Notes under the pieces: generated by a model | What the model was told of the DNA's origin: nothing | Seen by the model: the letters and a program-made list of their open reading frames with translations, nothing else | Databases searched by the model: none | Origin: CAYZAK01 sp964476445 | GTDB lineage: Bacteria > CG03 > SLGR01 > JAGXOG01 | Direction of reading: 5' to 3' | NCBI GenBank assembly: GCA_964476445.1 | Contig: CAYZAK010000004.1 | Span: 1 to 64,000 of the forward strand | Length of the DNA: 64,000 nt | Translations under genes and position numbers: made by a program | In this document: positions 9,230 through 16,850 of the stretch, in pieces | Layout of the letters: every line of letters starts with the position of its first letter | Position numbering within the stretch: position 1 is the first letter of the stretch

Positions 9230-10375
9230 ATGAAAACTCTTGTTCCCATATCCGGTACTCAATATTCTCCTCTGGAAATATTTTCTAAACCGGATCTCGT
9301 TGAAATTTTAAAAGAAATACTGGGTAGAAAAAATTGTCTGCTTTACGGTTCCGGCGCTCAGGCACTTTATGTGGCTTTTAAAATTCTGAGTAAAATAACT
9401 AAAAAGGAAGAAGTTATAATACCCGCCTATACGGCAGATGCTGTATATGTAGCCGCTAAGGAGGCCGGATTCAGGGTTAAACTATGCGATATATCCCTGG
9501 ATAGTTTTAATATGGATCTTGAGTACTTGAAGATGATTGTGAACGAAAAAACAGCTGCAGTTGTGGCTGTTCATCTTTTCGGTATTCCGGAAAATATGGA
9601 CCGCGTATTTACAATAATAAAGGATTATTCGGGGCTGGTTATAGAGGATGCAGCTCAGGCTCTGGGAAGTTCGTATTCCGGGCGGTTGGCTGGGAGTGCA
9701 GGAGATATGGCAATTTTTTCTTTTAATAAGGGAAAAAATCTTCCCGCTTTAAACGGTGGAGCTTTACTGTTTGATAAAAAAGCGATGGCGGTGGAATCGC
9801 AAAAATTTCTCAAAAACAACAGTACCGGTTTTATAAAAGAGATTAAATCAGTATTAAAAGCCGGCGGTGTTTCTTTTTTTAGTCGTCCGGAGCTCTATGG
9901 TTCTTTGTACAACCGGTTATCTAAATTCCGAAAAGTTTCCGCAAAAAGGAGCATTGAACCCGGACCTATGCCCGTATCAAATAAAAGGCTGGCCAGTTCT
10001 TTACTTAAAAGAAGGGAAGAAATTTTTAAATCGAGAAGGGAAACGGGTATTAAACTGCTGGAAGGTTTAAAAGGAGTAAAAGATTTAAGAGTTCCCCGGA
10101 TAAGCCCGAACAGCAATACCGTATTTAACAGAGTTCCGGTAATAATAAAAAACTTAAAAAAGAAAAGAGAAATAAAAAAATTACTAATGGAAAGCGGAAT
10201 AGAAGCTAACTACTATTATAACAATCCTTTCTATTTTAACCGGGAGAAAATACCTGAAAAGGCGATTTATTTTAGTAAGCATTTGTTAACTATTCCTTCC
10301 AATGAATTTATGAGTGAAGAAAACATAAAAGAAGTTATTGATATTTTTAGAAAGGTTTTAGATGTTTCCGGTTAA
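9230..10375 (+). CDS. DegT/DnrJ/EryC1-family PLP-dependent aminotransferase
   Basis: This 381-residue fold-type I enzyme shows YGSGAQALYVAFKIL (about 39-53), the VIPAYTADAVYVAAKEAG segment, VIEDAAQALGSSYSG (PLP-contacting Asp) and FSFNKGKNLPALNGGALLF with the Lys expected to bind PLP. DegT enzymes aminate NDP-keto-sugars to give amino sugars for surface glycans. The C-terminal part also resembles members annotated only as putative sugar-nucleotide aminotransferases, so the exact substrate is open. The next gene starts inside its last 14 bases, so the two proteins are probably made together. Confidence 0.85.
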   Translation: MKTLVPISGTQYSPLEIFSKPDLVEILKEILGRKNCLLYGSGAQALYVAFKILSKITKKEEVIIPAYTADAVYVAAKEAGFRVKLCDISLDSFNMDLEYLKMIVNEKTAAVVAVHLFGIPENMDRVFTIIKDYSGLVIEDAAQALGSSYSGRLAGSAGDMAIFSFNKGKNLPALNGGALLFDKKAMAVESQKFLKNNSTGFIKEIKSVLKAGGVSFFSRPELYGSLYNRLSKFRKVSAKRSIEPGPMPVSNKRLASSLLKRREEIFKSRRETGIKLLEGLKGVKDLRVPRISPNSNTVFNRVPVIIKNLKKKREIKKLLMESGIEANYYYNNPFYFNREKIPEKAIYFSKHLLTIPSNEFMSEENIKEVIDIFRKVLDVSG

Positions 10376-11501
10376 GAATTTTAAAAGAAATATATATAAA
10401 TTTTTCCGCCAGCCTTTTTATGGGATGAAAGTTTTTTTAAAAAGGGTAAAAGCTGCTCTTTACTATAAACTGGGCCGGGGTCAGGCTCCTTTACCCGAAG
10501 CCGTTACTCTGTTTCTTACCCGCAGATGCAATCTTAAATGCAAAATGTGTGGTCAGTGGGGGGACCAGGGAGTTACCAAAAAAGGCAATAAAATTCAGCC
10601 GGATATGCCTCTGAAAAAATTAAGAGAAGTTATTTTGACTCTGGCTGAATTTAGACCTTCGATAACATTGTTCGGTGGAGAGCCTCTTCTTTATACTGAA
10701 ATAGAAGAAATAATAAAATTGATAAAAAGAAACCAGCTGCACTGTGTAATGATAACCAATGGATATTTACTTGAAAAATATGCCCGGATTATTACCAGTG
10801 AAGAGCTTGACGAACTAAATATATCTATTGATGGTCCAAAAAAAGTTCATGATAAGATAAGGGGAATCAACGGACTTTACAGTAAAATAGAAGAGGGAAT
10901 TAAAGCGGTACATAACTTAAAAAAAGGGAAAAAACCGCTCATAAATTTGCAGACAACTATAACGAAATACAATATAAATGATATTGTGGATATGCTGAAT
11001 GTGGCTGAAGAGTTTAAAGCGGATTCTATAACTTTTCACCATCTTATATTTCTTGATAAAGAAGATATAAAAAATACGGAGGCACGGTTTCCTTCACTGG
11101 GCTGTAAAGACTGGGAGGGTTTTGTATTTAAACCCGGTATTGAACCGGGGAAATTGAGTGATATTATCGGGGAAATAAATGATAAAGCTAAAAACAGACC
11201 GTTTTCTGTTAATGTTTATCCGAATTTTAGTCCCAAAGAGATAGAACAATATTATCGGGACAGAAAATATTTTCCAAAATCTTACAGCGGCAGATGTAAA
11301 TCTTCCTGGCTGTGCGCTTATGTGTTTCCGGACGGGGAACTAAGACCCTGTCTTAATTTCAAGTACAGTTTCGGTAATTTAAAAAACGAAAAATTTGAAG
11401 ATGTCTGGAATTCCGAAAAGGCAGTTAAATTTAGAAAAATGCTTACTGATAATTGTCGATTTCCGGTCTGTTCGAGATGTACGGAGATTTTTAGATATTG
11501 A
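10362..11501 (+). CDS. Radical SAM protein with SPASM-type C-terminal domain
   Basis: Near residue 50 the motif LFLTRRCNLKCKMCGQWG holds CxxxCxxC for the SAM-binding 4Fe-4S cluster. TLFGGEPLLY follows as the GGE motif. The C-terminal region has further cysteines: GRCKSSWLCAYVFPDGELRPC (a split motif, about 308-328) and NCRFPVCSRC near the end, which resembles a SPASM auxiliary-cluster domain. The protein has 379 residues. Related proteins modify peptides, sugars or lipids in envelope clusters; no specific reaction can be assigned. Its TGA stop overlaps the TTG start of the next glycosyltransferase. Confidence 0.85.
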   Translation: MFPVKNFKRNIYKFFRQPFYGMKVFLKRVKAALYYKLGRGQAPLPEAVTLFLTRRCNLKCKMCGQWGDQGVTKKGNKIQPDMPLKKLREVILTLAEFRPSITLFGGEPLLYTEIEEIIKLIKRNQLHCVMITNGYLLEKYARIITSEELDELNISIDGPKKVHDKIRGINGLYSKIEEGIKAVHNLKKGKKPLINLQTTITKYNINDIVDMLNVAEEFKADSITFHHLIFLDKEDIKNTEARFPSLGCKDWEGFVFKPGIEPGKLSDIIGEINDKAKNRPFSVNVYPNFSPKEIEQYYRDRKYFPKSYSGRCKSSWLCAYVFPDGELRPCLNFKYSFGNLKNEKFEDVWNSEKAVKFRKMLTDNCRFPVCSRCTEIFRY

Positions 11502-12610
11502 AAGTTTTACATATTATAACCAGGCTGGATCCGGGAGGTTCCAGCGATATGTGTCTGAAAATTTCGGGGATGCTCCAAAAAAAGAAAGTGAAAAGTTACG
11601 TGGCTTCCGGACCGACTCAAGCCCGGGTGAACGATAATATTATTTCTCTTAGATTTTTGAAGAGAGAAATCTCTCTATTTTGGGATTGTCTCGCCGTTGC
11701 TGAGATTTTTTTTTTATGCCTCCGGTTAAAACCGGATATACTTCACCTGCATACTTCTAAAGCCGGATTCGCCGGCCGGATGGGGGGCTTTATGGCCGGG
11801 GTAAAAAAAATATTTTATCAACCTCACGGTATAGTATTTTACGGATATTTTTCACGGCTAAAAAGCAAGATTGTGCTGTCGGCGGAAAAATTACTGGCCC
11901 CTCTGGCAGAAAAAATAATTGTATTGACTCCCAATGCTAAAAGAGAATTTCTCTCTTATGGAGTAGGAAAAGAAAAGCAGTTTCGGATACTTGAAAACGG
12001 GATATGTCCGGAAAACTTTAACAGAGATAAAAAACTCAAAAATCAATTAAGAAAAAAATTTCATATAAAAGAAGATGAACTGGTTTTCGGAATGGCCGGC
12101 CGGTTAGTGCCTCTTAAAGGCCACCGTTTTTTCATAAAAGTTTTTTCTAAACTGGTTAAAACCGGGTCAAAAACAAAAGCGGTTATAATAGGAGCCGGTC
12201 CCGAAGACCCCGGACTTAAAAAAGTAGTTGAAAAATACGGGCTTAAAGATAAAGTTATATTTACCGGTTACCGAAAAGATATGGAAAAAGCGATACAGCT
12301 AATGGATGTACTAATACAACCTTCTTTGGTTGAAGGTTTCGGGCTCACTTTAATAGAAGCGGGAGCTGCCGGGATACCGGCAGTAGGGTTTAAAGTGGGG
12401 GGAATAAGGGATATAATTAAAAATATGTATAATGGTATTTTAGTGGATTGCAAGGATATTAAAGGTATTTACAAAGCAATGCAATATTTTATTGATAATC
12501 CAGCAAAGGTAGAAGATATGGGCAAAAATGCCAAAAAAAGGGTTCAAAAACATTATACTCTGGATAACATGCAAAAAAAACTGTACAGAATTTACGGGTT
12601 AACAACATGA
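11498..12610 (+). CDS. Glycosyltransferase, GT4 family (EpsF/PelF-like region)
   Basis: The TTG start at 11498 overlaps the upstream stop (TTGA). It is right for the family because the protein then begins KVLHIITRLDPGGSSDMCL, the standard N-terminal strand and glycine loop. Other landmarks are PDILHLHTSKAGFAGRM (about 77), YQPHGIVFYGYF (about 107), FGMAGRLVPLKGHRFFIKVF (about 197) and PSLVEGFGLTLIEAGAAGIP with the E-x7-E donor site (about 271-290). The 370-residue length is normal. It is coupled by ATGA overlap to the WbqC-like gene and probably acts on the same glycan. Confidence 0.88.
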   Translation: MKVLHIITRLDPGGSSDMCLKISGMLQKKKVKSYVASGPTQARVNDNIISLRFLKREISLFWDCLAVAEIFFLCLRLKPDILHLHTSKAGFAGRMGGFMAGVKKIFYQPHGIVFYGYFSRLKSKIVLSAEKLLAPLAEKIIVLTPNAKREFLSYGVGKEKQFRILENGICPENFNRDKKLKNQLRKKFHIKEDELVFGMAGRLVPLKGHRFFIKVFSKLVKTGSKTKAVIIGAGPEDPGLKKVVEKYGLKDKVIFTGYRKDMEKAIQLMDVLIQPSLVEGFGLTLIEAGAAGIPAVGFKVGGIRDIIKNMYNGILVDCKDIKGIYKAMQYFIDNPAKVEDMGKNAKKRVQKHYTLDNMQKKLYRIYGLTT

Positions 12611-13275
12611 GGCTGGGAATACATCAACCTCAGTATATGCCCTGGTTGGGATATCTGGATAAGATAAACAAATGCAAAAATTTTGTTTTTTTGGATGATG
12701 TACAGTACAAAAAACGGGAATTTCAAAACAGGAATCGGATAAAGACGCCCCAGGGAACCATGTGGCTTACCGTACCGGTAAGGGTAAAAGGACGATATTA
12801 CCAGAATATAAATGAAGTGGTTATAAATAATAATACTAACTGGCAGAAAGAACATATAAAAGCTATACAACATAATTACAGCAGCTGCAGGTATTTTGAA
12901 AAATATTATCCTTTAATTAAAGAAATTGTAATGAAAGATTGGGAAATGCTCTGGGCACTTAATATGGAAGTTATAAAATTTTTTATGAAAATTTTTAAGA
13001 TTAATCCCCCGTACGTAATGAGTTCGGATATGGATATTAGAACCACTAAGACCCGGAGGCTGGTGGATATGTGTAAAAAACTTAATGCCGATGAATATCT
13101 CAGCGGGACAGGGGCCAAAGATTATATGAAAGAAAATCTTTTTAGAAAATCCGGGATAAAACTTTCTTATCAAAAATTTAAACATCCCGAATATTCCCAG
13201 AATTTTGAAGGATTTATCTCCCATCTCAGCGCTTTAGATTATCTTTTTAACTGCGGCCCGAATTTATTTAACTAA
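12607..13275 (+). CDS. WbqC-like family protein
   Basis: The 222-residue protein starts with RLGIHQPQYMPWLGYLDKI, the signature start of the WbqC-like family (PF08889), followed by FVFLDDVQYKKREFQNRNRI and TPQGTMWLTVPV. WbqC-like genes sit in O-antigen and other surface-sugar clusters. The family may act in amino-sugar modification, but its biochemistry is poorly defined. The ATGA overlap with the upstream glycosyltransferase gives translational coupling. It is the last gene of the polysaccharide region: an AT-rich gap and a tRNA promoter follow. Confidence 0.85.
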   Translation: MRLGIHQPQYMPWLGYLDKINKCKNFVFLDDVQYKKREFQNRNRIKTPQGTMWLTVPVRVKGRYYQNINEVVINNNTNWQKEHIKAIQHNYSSCRYFEKYYPLIKEIVMKDWEMLWALNMEVIKFFMKIFKINPPYVMSSDMDIRTTKTRRLVDMCKKLNADEYLSGTGAKDYMKENLFRKSGIKLSYQKFKHPEYSQNFEGFISHLSALDYLFNCGPNLFN

Positions 13276-13341
13276 TTTATTCTGTTAATTCAAACTTTAA
13301 ATTATTCGAATTTGTAGTACATAAAACTATGTATGAACTAT

Positions 13342-13370
13342 TTGACATTTAAAATTTGATTTAATAGGTT
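13342..13370 (+). promoter_or_regulatory. Possible promoter for tRNA-Lys/tRNA-Leu
   Basis: A perfect TTGACA lies at 13342-13347. Seventeen bases further on is TAGGTT (13365-13370), a weak -10, and a better TATTAT at 13370-13375 is badly spaced (22 bp). The tRNA-Lys begins 40 nt downstream. The rest of the gap 13276-13410 is AT-rich without a convincing terminator or gene. Confidence 0.35.
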
Positions 13371-13410
13371 ATTATGCATTCATTTTTAAAATTTTAACTT
13401 TTTTATGAGT

Positions 13411-13487
13411 GGGCCGCTAGCTCAACCCGGCAGAGCAACGGACTCTTAATCCGTAGGTTCGGGGTTCGATTCCCCGGCGGCTCACCA
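13411..13487 (+). tRNA. tRNA-Lys (anticodon CTT)
   Basis: The cloverleaf folds fully. Acceptor stem GGGCCGC pairs with GCGGCTC with one G-U pair. The D-arm is GCTC/GAGC, the anticodon stem ACGGA/TCCGT has loop CTCTTAA, and the T-arm GGGGT/TCCCC-type stem carries TTCGATT. The CCA end is encoded (13485-13487). The anticodon reads CTT, decoding AAG. Confidence 0.95.
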
Positions 13488-13536
13488 TTTAAAGTTAAAT
13501 TAAAAATTTAGTTTAGGATAACGTAATTTTAAAAGT

Positions 13537-13621
13537 GTCGCGGTGGCGGAACTGGCAGACGCGCCAGGTTTAGGACCTGGTTCTTTTAGGAGTGCGAGTT
13601 CAAATCTCGCCCGCGACACCA
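13537..13621 (+). tRNA. tRNA-Leu (anticodon TAG)
   Basis: Acceptor stem GTCGCGG pairs perfectly with CCGCGAC. The anticodon stem CCAGG/CCTGG encloses loop TTTAGGA, giving anticodon TAG for CUA/CUN leucine codons. A long variable arm (TTCTTTTAGGAGT) marks a class II tRNA. The T-arm is GCGAG/CTCGC. The CCA end is encoded. It lies 49 nt after tRNA-Lys, probably on the same transcript. Confidence 0.95.
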
Positions 13622-13667
13622 ACATTTTTAATGATGACGGAGAAAATATTTAAAAAGAGGTATAAAT

Positions 13668-14924
13668 ATGGAAAATTTAGATTATAAATTAGAAAAAAAA
13701 CCCAAGTGTATAATTGAACTGGATATAACTATACCCTGGGAAGATTTAAAAGAAGAACTTGAAGGAATATATCTTGATATTAAGAATAACGTAAAGATGC
13801 CCGGTTTCCGAAAGGGCAAAATTCCCATGAGCCAGATAAAAAATCAGTACCGCCAGCAGGCCCGGGGGCAGCTGATTCAGGAAGTTTTACCCGACATACT
13901 GGATAATATTTTTAAACAGGAAAAAATTGTTCCGGTGACTACACCGCAGATTAAAAATTACAATTTTAAAGAAGACGAGGCATTAACTCTTAGCGTTAGC
14001 GTGGAAACTTCCCCGGACGTAAAATTAAAAAAGTACAAAAAATTGAAATTAGAGAAGAAGATAAAGCCCATTGAAGATGAAGAGATTCAGGGCACTATTC
14101 AGAATTTAAGAGAGCGCAACGCTTCTCTTAAGGGAAAAGAAGGTAAAGTGGAAGACGGTGATTTTCCGGTGGTGGAGTATAAAACCTTTTTAAACGGTAA
14201 AGAGATTGATCCCGGTATTCCTCAGGAAAGAATTGTGGAAGTGGGAAATGATAAGGCGATGCCCGGGTTTGGGGAAAAACTTAAAGGTTTAGAAAAGGGT
14301 GATGAAGAGAAAATAAGTTACCGGTTTCCCGAGAAATACCGTAAAAAAGAACTCCGAGGCAGAAAAGCGGATTTTGAAATTAAAGTTAAAGAAATAAAGG
14401 AGAAAGAATTACCGGCTGTAGAAGATATAGCAAAAAACCTTGATTTTGAAAGTGAAAAAGAAATGAAAAAACATATCCGGGAGAGTCTAGAAAACCAGAT
14501 CGAACAGTCGGCCCAGAAAGAACTTGAAGAACAGATAATAGATGAAATGATAGATAAACACGATTTGGAAGTTCCGGACGGACTGGTTAAGGAAAGTTTT
14601 GAAAAAAACAAAGAACAGATGGAGAACTATTTAAAGCGACAGGGCGGTGATCCGTCTATGATAGAGGATGAAAAAATTCAAAAACAAAGCGAAAGAGAAG
14701 TTAAAGCCGGGCTTCTTCTTTCCAAAGTTGCCCAGGAAGAAGATATAAAAGTGACTCCCGAAGATAGGGAAGAAGAAAAGGATAATTTAAGAAAAATGTA
14801 CGGAGAGAATACACCAGATAATTTAGATGAGTATGTTAATGATAATAAAATTTTGACCGGAAAGGTCTTTGATTTTTTGAAGGATAAAGCTAAAATAAAA
14901 GAAAAGAAAGTAAAGAAAAAATAA
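13668..14924 (+). CDS. tig: Trigger factor
   Basis: The 418-residue protein has the ribosome-binding tail signature GFRKGKIP near residue 46, within VKMPGFRKGKIPMSQI. The middle peptidyl-prolyl isomerase (FKBP-like) domain covers about 150-245 (DGDFPVVEYKTFLNGKEI, VGNDKAMPGFGEKLKGL). The C-terminal helical chaperone domain runs to the end. It binds the ribosome exit tunnel and shields nascent chains. The start follows AAAGAGG. The classical tig-clpP-clpX-lon order, with 12 nt to clpP, supports the call. Many charged residues (E, K) reflect the AT-rich genome. Confidence 0.96.
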   Translation: MENLDYKLEKKPKCIIELDITIPWEDLKEELEGIYLDIKNNVKMPGFRKGKIPMSQIKNQYRQQARGQLIQEVLPDILDNIFKQEKIVPVTTPQIKNYNFKEDEALTLSVSVETSPDVKLKKYKKLKLEKKIKPIEDEEIQGTIQNLRERNASLKGKEGKVEDGDFPVVEYKTFLNGKEIDPGIPQERIVEVGNDKAMPGFGEKLKGLEKGDEEKISYRFPEKYRKKELRGRKADFEIKVKEIKEKELPAVEDIAKNLDFESEKEMKKHIRESLENQIEQSAQKELEEQIIDEMIDKHDLEVPDGLVKESFEKNKEQMENYLKRQGGDPSMIEDEKIQKQSEREVKAGLLLSKVAQEEDIKVTPEDREEEKDNLRKMYGENTPDNLDEYVNDNKILTGKVFDFLKDKAKIKEKKVKKK

Positions 14925-14936
14925 CAGGAGTATAAT

Positions 14937-15569
14937 ATGAATTATAAATCCAGTACAATGAATGAAGAACTTATGCAGCTGGTACCCATGGTTGTAGAAA
15001 AAACCCAGCGTGGCGAGAGAGCTTTTGACATATTTTCCCGTCTACTTAAAGATAGAATAATTTTTGTAGGCACGCCTATGAATGATACGGTATCTAATTT
15101 AATAATTGCTCAGCTTCTTTTTTTAGAAGCTGAAAATCCTGATAAGGAGATATCCCTTTATATAAATACTCCAGGGGGAGTAGTTACTTCCGGGCTGGCA
15201 GTTTATGATACCATGCAGTATATAAAACCCAAGATTTCAACTATATGCATGGGGCAGGCGGCCAGTATGGGCGCGGTACTTTTGGCAGCCGGTGAAGAGG
15301 GCAAAAGATTTGCTCTTCCCAACGCCCGGGTGATGATCCACCAGCCTCTCGGTGGCGTACAGGGGCAGGCTACAGATATCGGAATTCAGGCCGAGGAGAT
15401 AATGAGAGTAAAGAAAAGGATTAATGAGATTCTTGCCCGTCATACCGGACAGGATATAGAAAAGATAAAAAAAGATACGGAAAGAGATTTTTTCATGGAT
15501 GCCAAAACTGCTCAGGATTACGGAATAGTTGATGAAGTTATATCAAGTCGACGCCAGGTGGAGAAATAA
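14937..15569 (+). CDS. clpP: ATP-dependent Clp protease proteolytic subunit
   Basis: This 210-residue serine peptidase has the catalytic Ser110 in GQAASMGAVLLAAG and His135 in RVMIHQPLGGVQGQATDI, followed by the Asp-containing DTERDFFMDAKTAQDYG segment. The N-terminus (LVPMVVEKTQRGERAFDIFS) is the usual axial loop and first helix. ClpP forms a tetradecameric chamber that receives substrates from ClpX, which is encoded next, three bases downstream. An AGGAG sequence precedes the ATG. Length and motifs are ordinary, and no second copy is seen in the window. Confidence 0.97.
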   Translation: MNYKSSTMNEELMQLVPMVVEKTQRGERAFDIFSRLLKDRIIFVGTPMNDTVSNLIIAQLLFLEAENPDKEISLYINTPGGVVTSGLAVYDTMQYIKPKISTICMGQAASMGAVLLAAGEEGKRFALPNARVMIHQPLGGVQGQATDIGIQAEEIMRVKKRINEILARHTGQDIEKIKKDTERDFFMDAKTAQDYGIVDEVISSRRQVEK

Positions 15570-15572
15570 GTT

Positions 15573-16850
15573 ATGTCTGATGACGGAGTATATAAGTACA
15601 ACTTGAAAAAATGCACGTTCTGCGGGAAGAGTGAAAAGGAAGCCCAGAAACTGATAGGGGGGAAGGATACCTATATCTGTGCTGAATGTATAGAGACTTC
15701 CCACCATATTATAAATCAGACTCTCAAAAAAGAGGAACAAAAAACCAAGCGGCCAATACCTCGCCCCCGTGTTATTAAAGAATTTCTGGACGAGTATGTT
15801 ATAGGACAGGAAGAGTCCAAGAAGATGATTTCCGTGGCTGTTTACAATCACTACAAGAGAGCCAGCGTTAACAAGAAAGGCCCTTTTATATTACCCGATT
15901 CCCGGGATAATGACGTAAAAGTTGATCAGGATATAGAACTGGAAAAATCAAATGTTCTTATGATAGGCCCCACGGGAACGGGAAAGACATTTATGGCCCG
16001 AACTCTGGCCAGGATACTCGATGTGCCCTTCGCCATAACGGATGCCACAACTTTAACCGAAGCCGGATATGTGGGGGAAGATGTGGAAAATATTCTATTG
16101 AGGCTGCTTCAGAACGCTTCTTTTGATAAAAAACTGGCCGAGTGGGGAATAATATACGTGGATGAGATAGATAAGATCGCTCGTAAATCTGAGTCGCCTT
16201 CCATCACCAGAGACGTTTCGGGAGAAGGCGTACAGCAGGCTCTGTTAAAAATTTTAGAAGGGACTGTTGCCAACGTACCCCCTAAGGGCGGCCGTAAACA
16301 TCCTAACCAGAAGTTTATAAAGTTCGATACTACCAATGTTTTGTTTATCTGCGGGGGAGCTTTCAGCGGCTTGGAGGATATAGCAGCTGAAAGGTTAAGC
16401 GATAAAAAAGTAGGTTTTGGAGCTGAACTGGTAAAATCCAGATCTAAAGATGTGGGGGAAGTCATAAAACATGTAGAACCCGAGGATATAATAAAATACG
16501 GAATAATACCGGAATTAATGGGTAGGCTGCCGGTAGTGGGCCCTTTTCATAATTTAAGCGAGGAGGATCTGGTAAAAATACTTACCCAGCCTAAAAATTC
16601 TCTGGTTAAGCAGTATAAAAAATTGTTTGCCCTGGAGGGTATAGAATTAACCATAACCGATTCCGCTTTACATACTGTAGCCAGCAGGGCCAAACAAAAG
16701 TCCAGCGGTGCCCGGGGTTTAAAGACCATCATGGAAAAAATTATGGTTGAAATAATGTATGATATACCTGAAAGGAAAAATATAGTTGAATGCGTTATTA
16801 ATAAAGAAGTCATTGACAACAGCAAGAAACCTGTTTTAAAGACTGCTTAA
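15573..16850 (+). CDS. clpX: ATP-dependent Clp protease ATP-binding subunit ClpX
   Basis: The 425-residue AAA+ unfoldase begins with a C4 zinc finger (CTFCGK at about 13-18 and CAEC at about 36-39). It then shows Walker A GPTGTGKT (about 131-138), Walker B IIYVDEIDKIA and GRLPVVGPFHNL near the sensor region. The N-terminal zinc domain recruits adaptors, and the AAA+ ring feeds ClpP. The stop codon overlaps the lon start (TAATG), coupling the two proteases. All parts look intact. Confidence 0.97.
   Translation: MSDDGVYKYNLKKCTFCGKSEKEAQKLIGGKDTYICAECIETSHHIINQTLKKEEQKTKRPIPRPRVIKEFLDEYVIGQEESKKMISVAVYNHYKRASVNKKGPFILPDSRDNDVKVDQDIELEKSNVLMIGPTGTGKTFMARTLARILDVPFAITDATTLTEAGYVGEDVENILLRLLQNASFDKKLAEWGIIYVDEIDKIARKSESPSITRDVSGEGVQQALLKILEGTVANVPPKGGRKHPNQKFIKFDTTNVLFICGGAFSGLEDIAAERLSDKKVGFGAELVKSRSKDVGEVIKHVEPEDIIKYGIIPELMGRLPVVGPFHNLSEEDLVKILTQPKNSLVKQYKKLFALEGIELTITDSALHTVASRAKQKSSGARGLKTIMEKIMVEIMYDIPERKNIVECVINKEVIDNSKKPVLKTA

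Noticed and set aside
13318..13333. Small palindrome TACATA-aaac-TATGTA before the tRNA promoter
   Set aside because: Six weak A-T/G-C pairs in AT-rich DNA with no matching second copy; no known operator fits.
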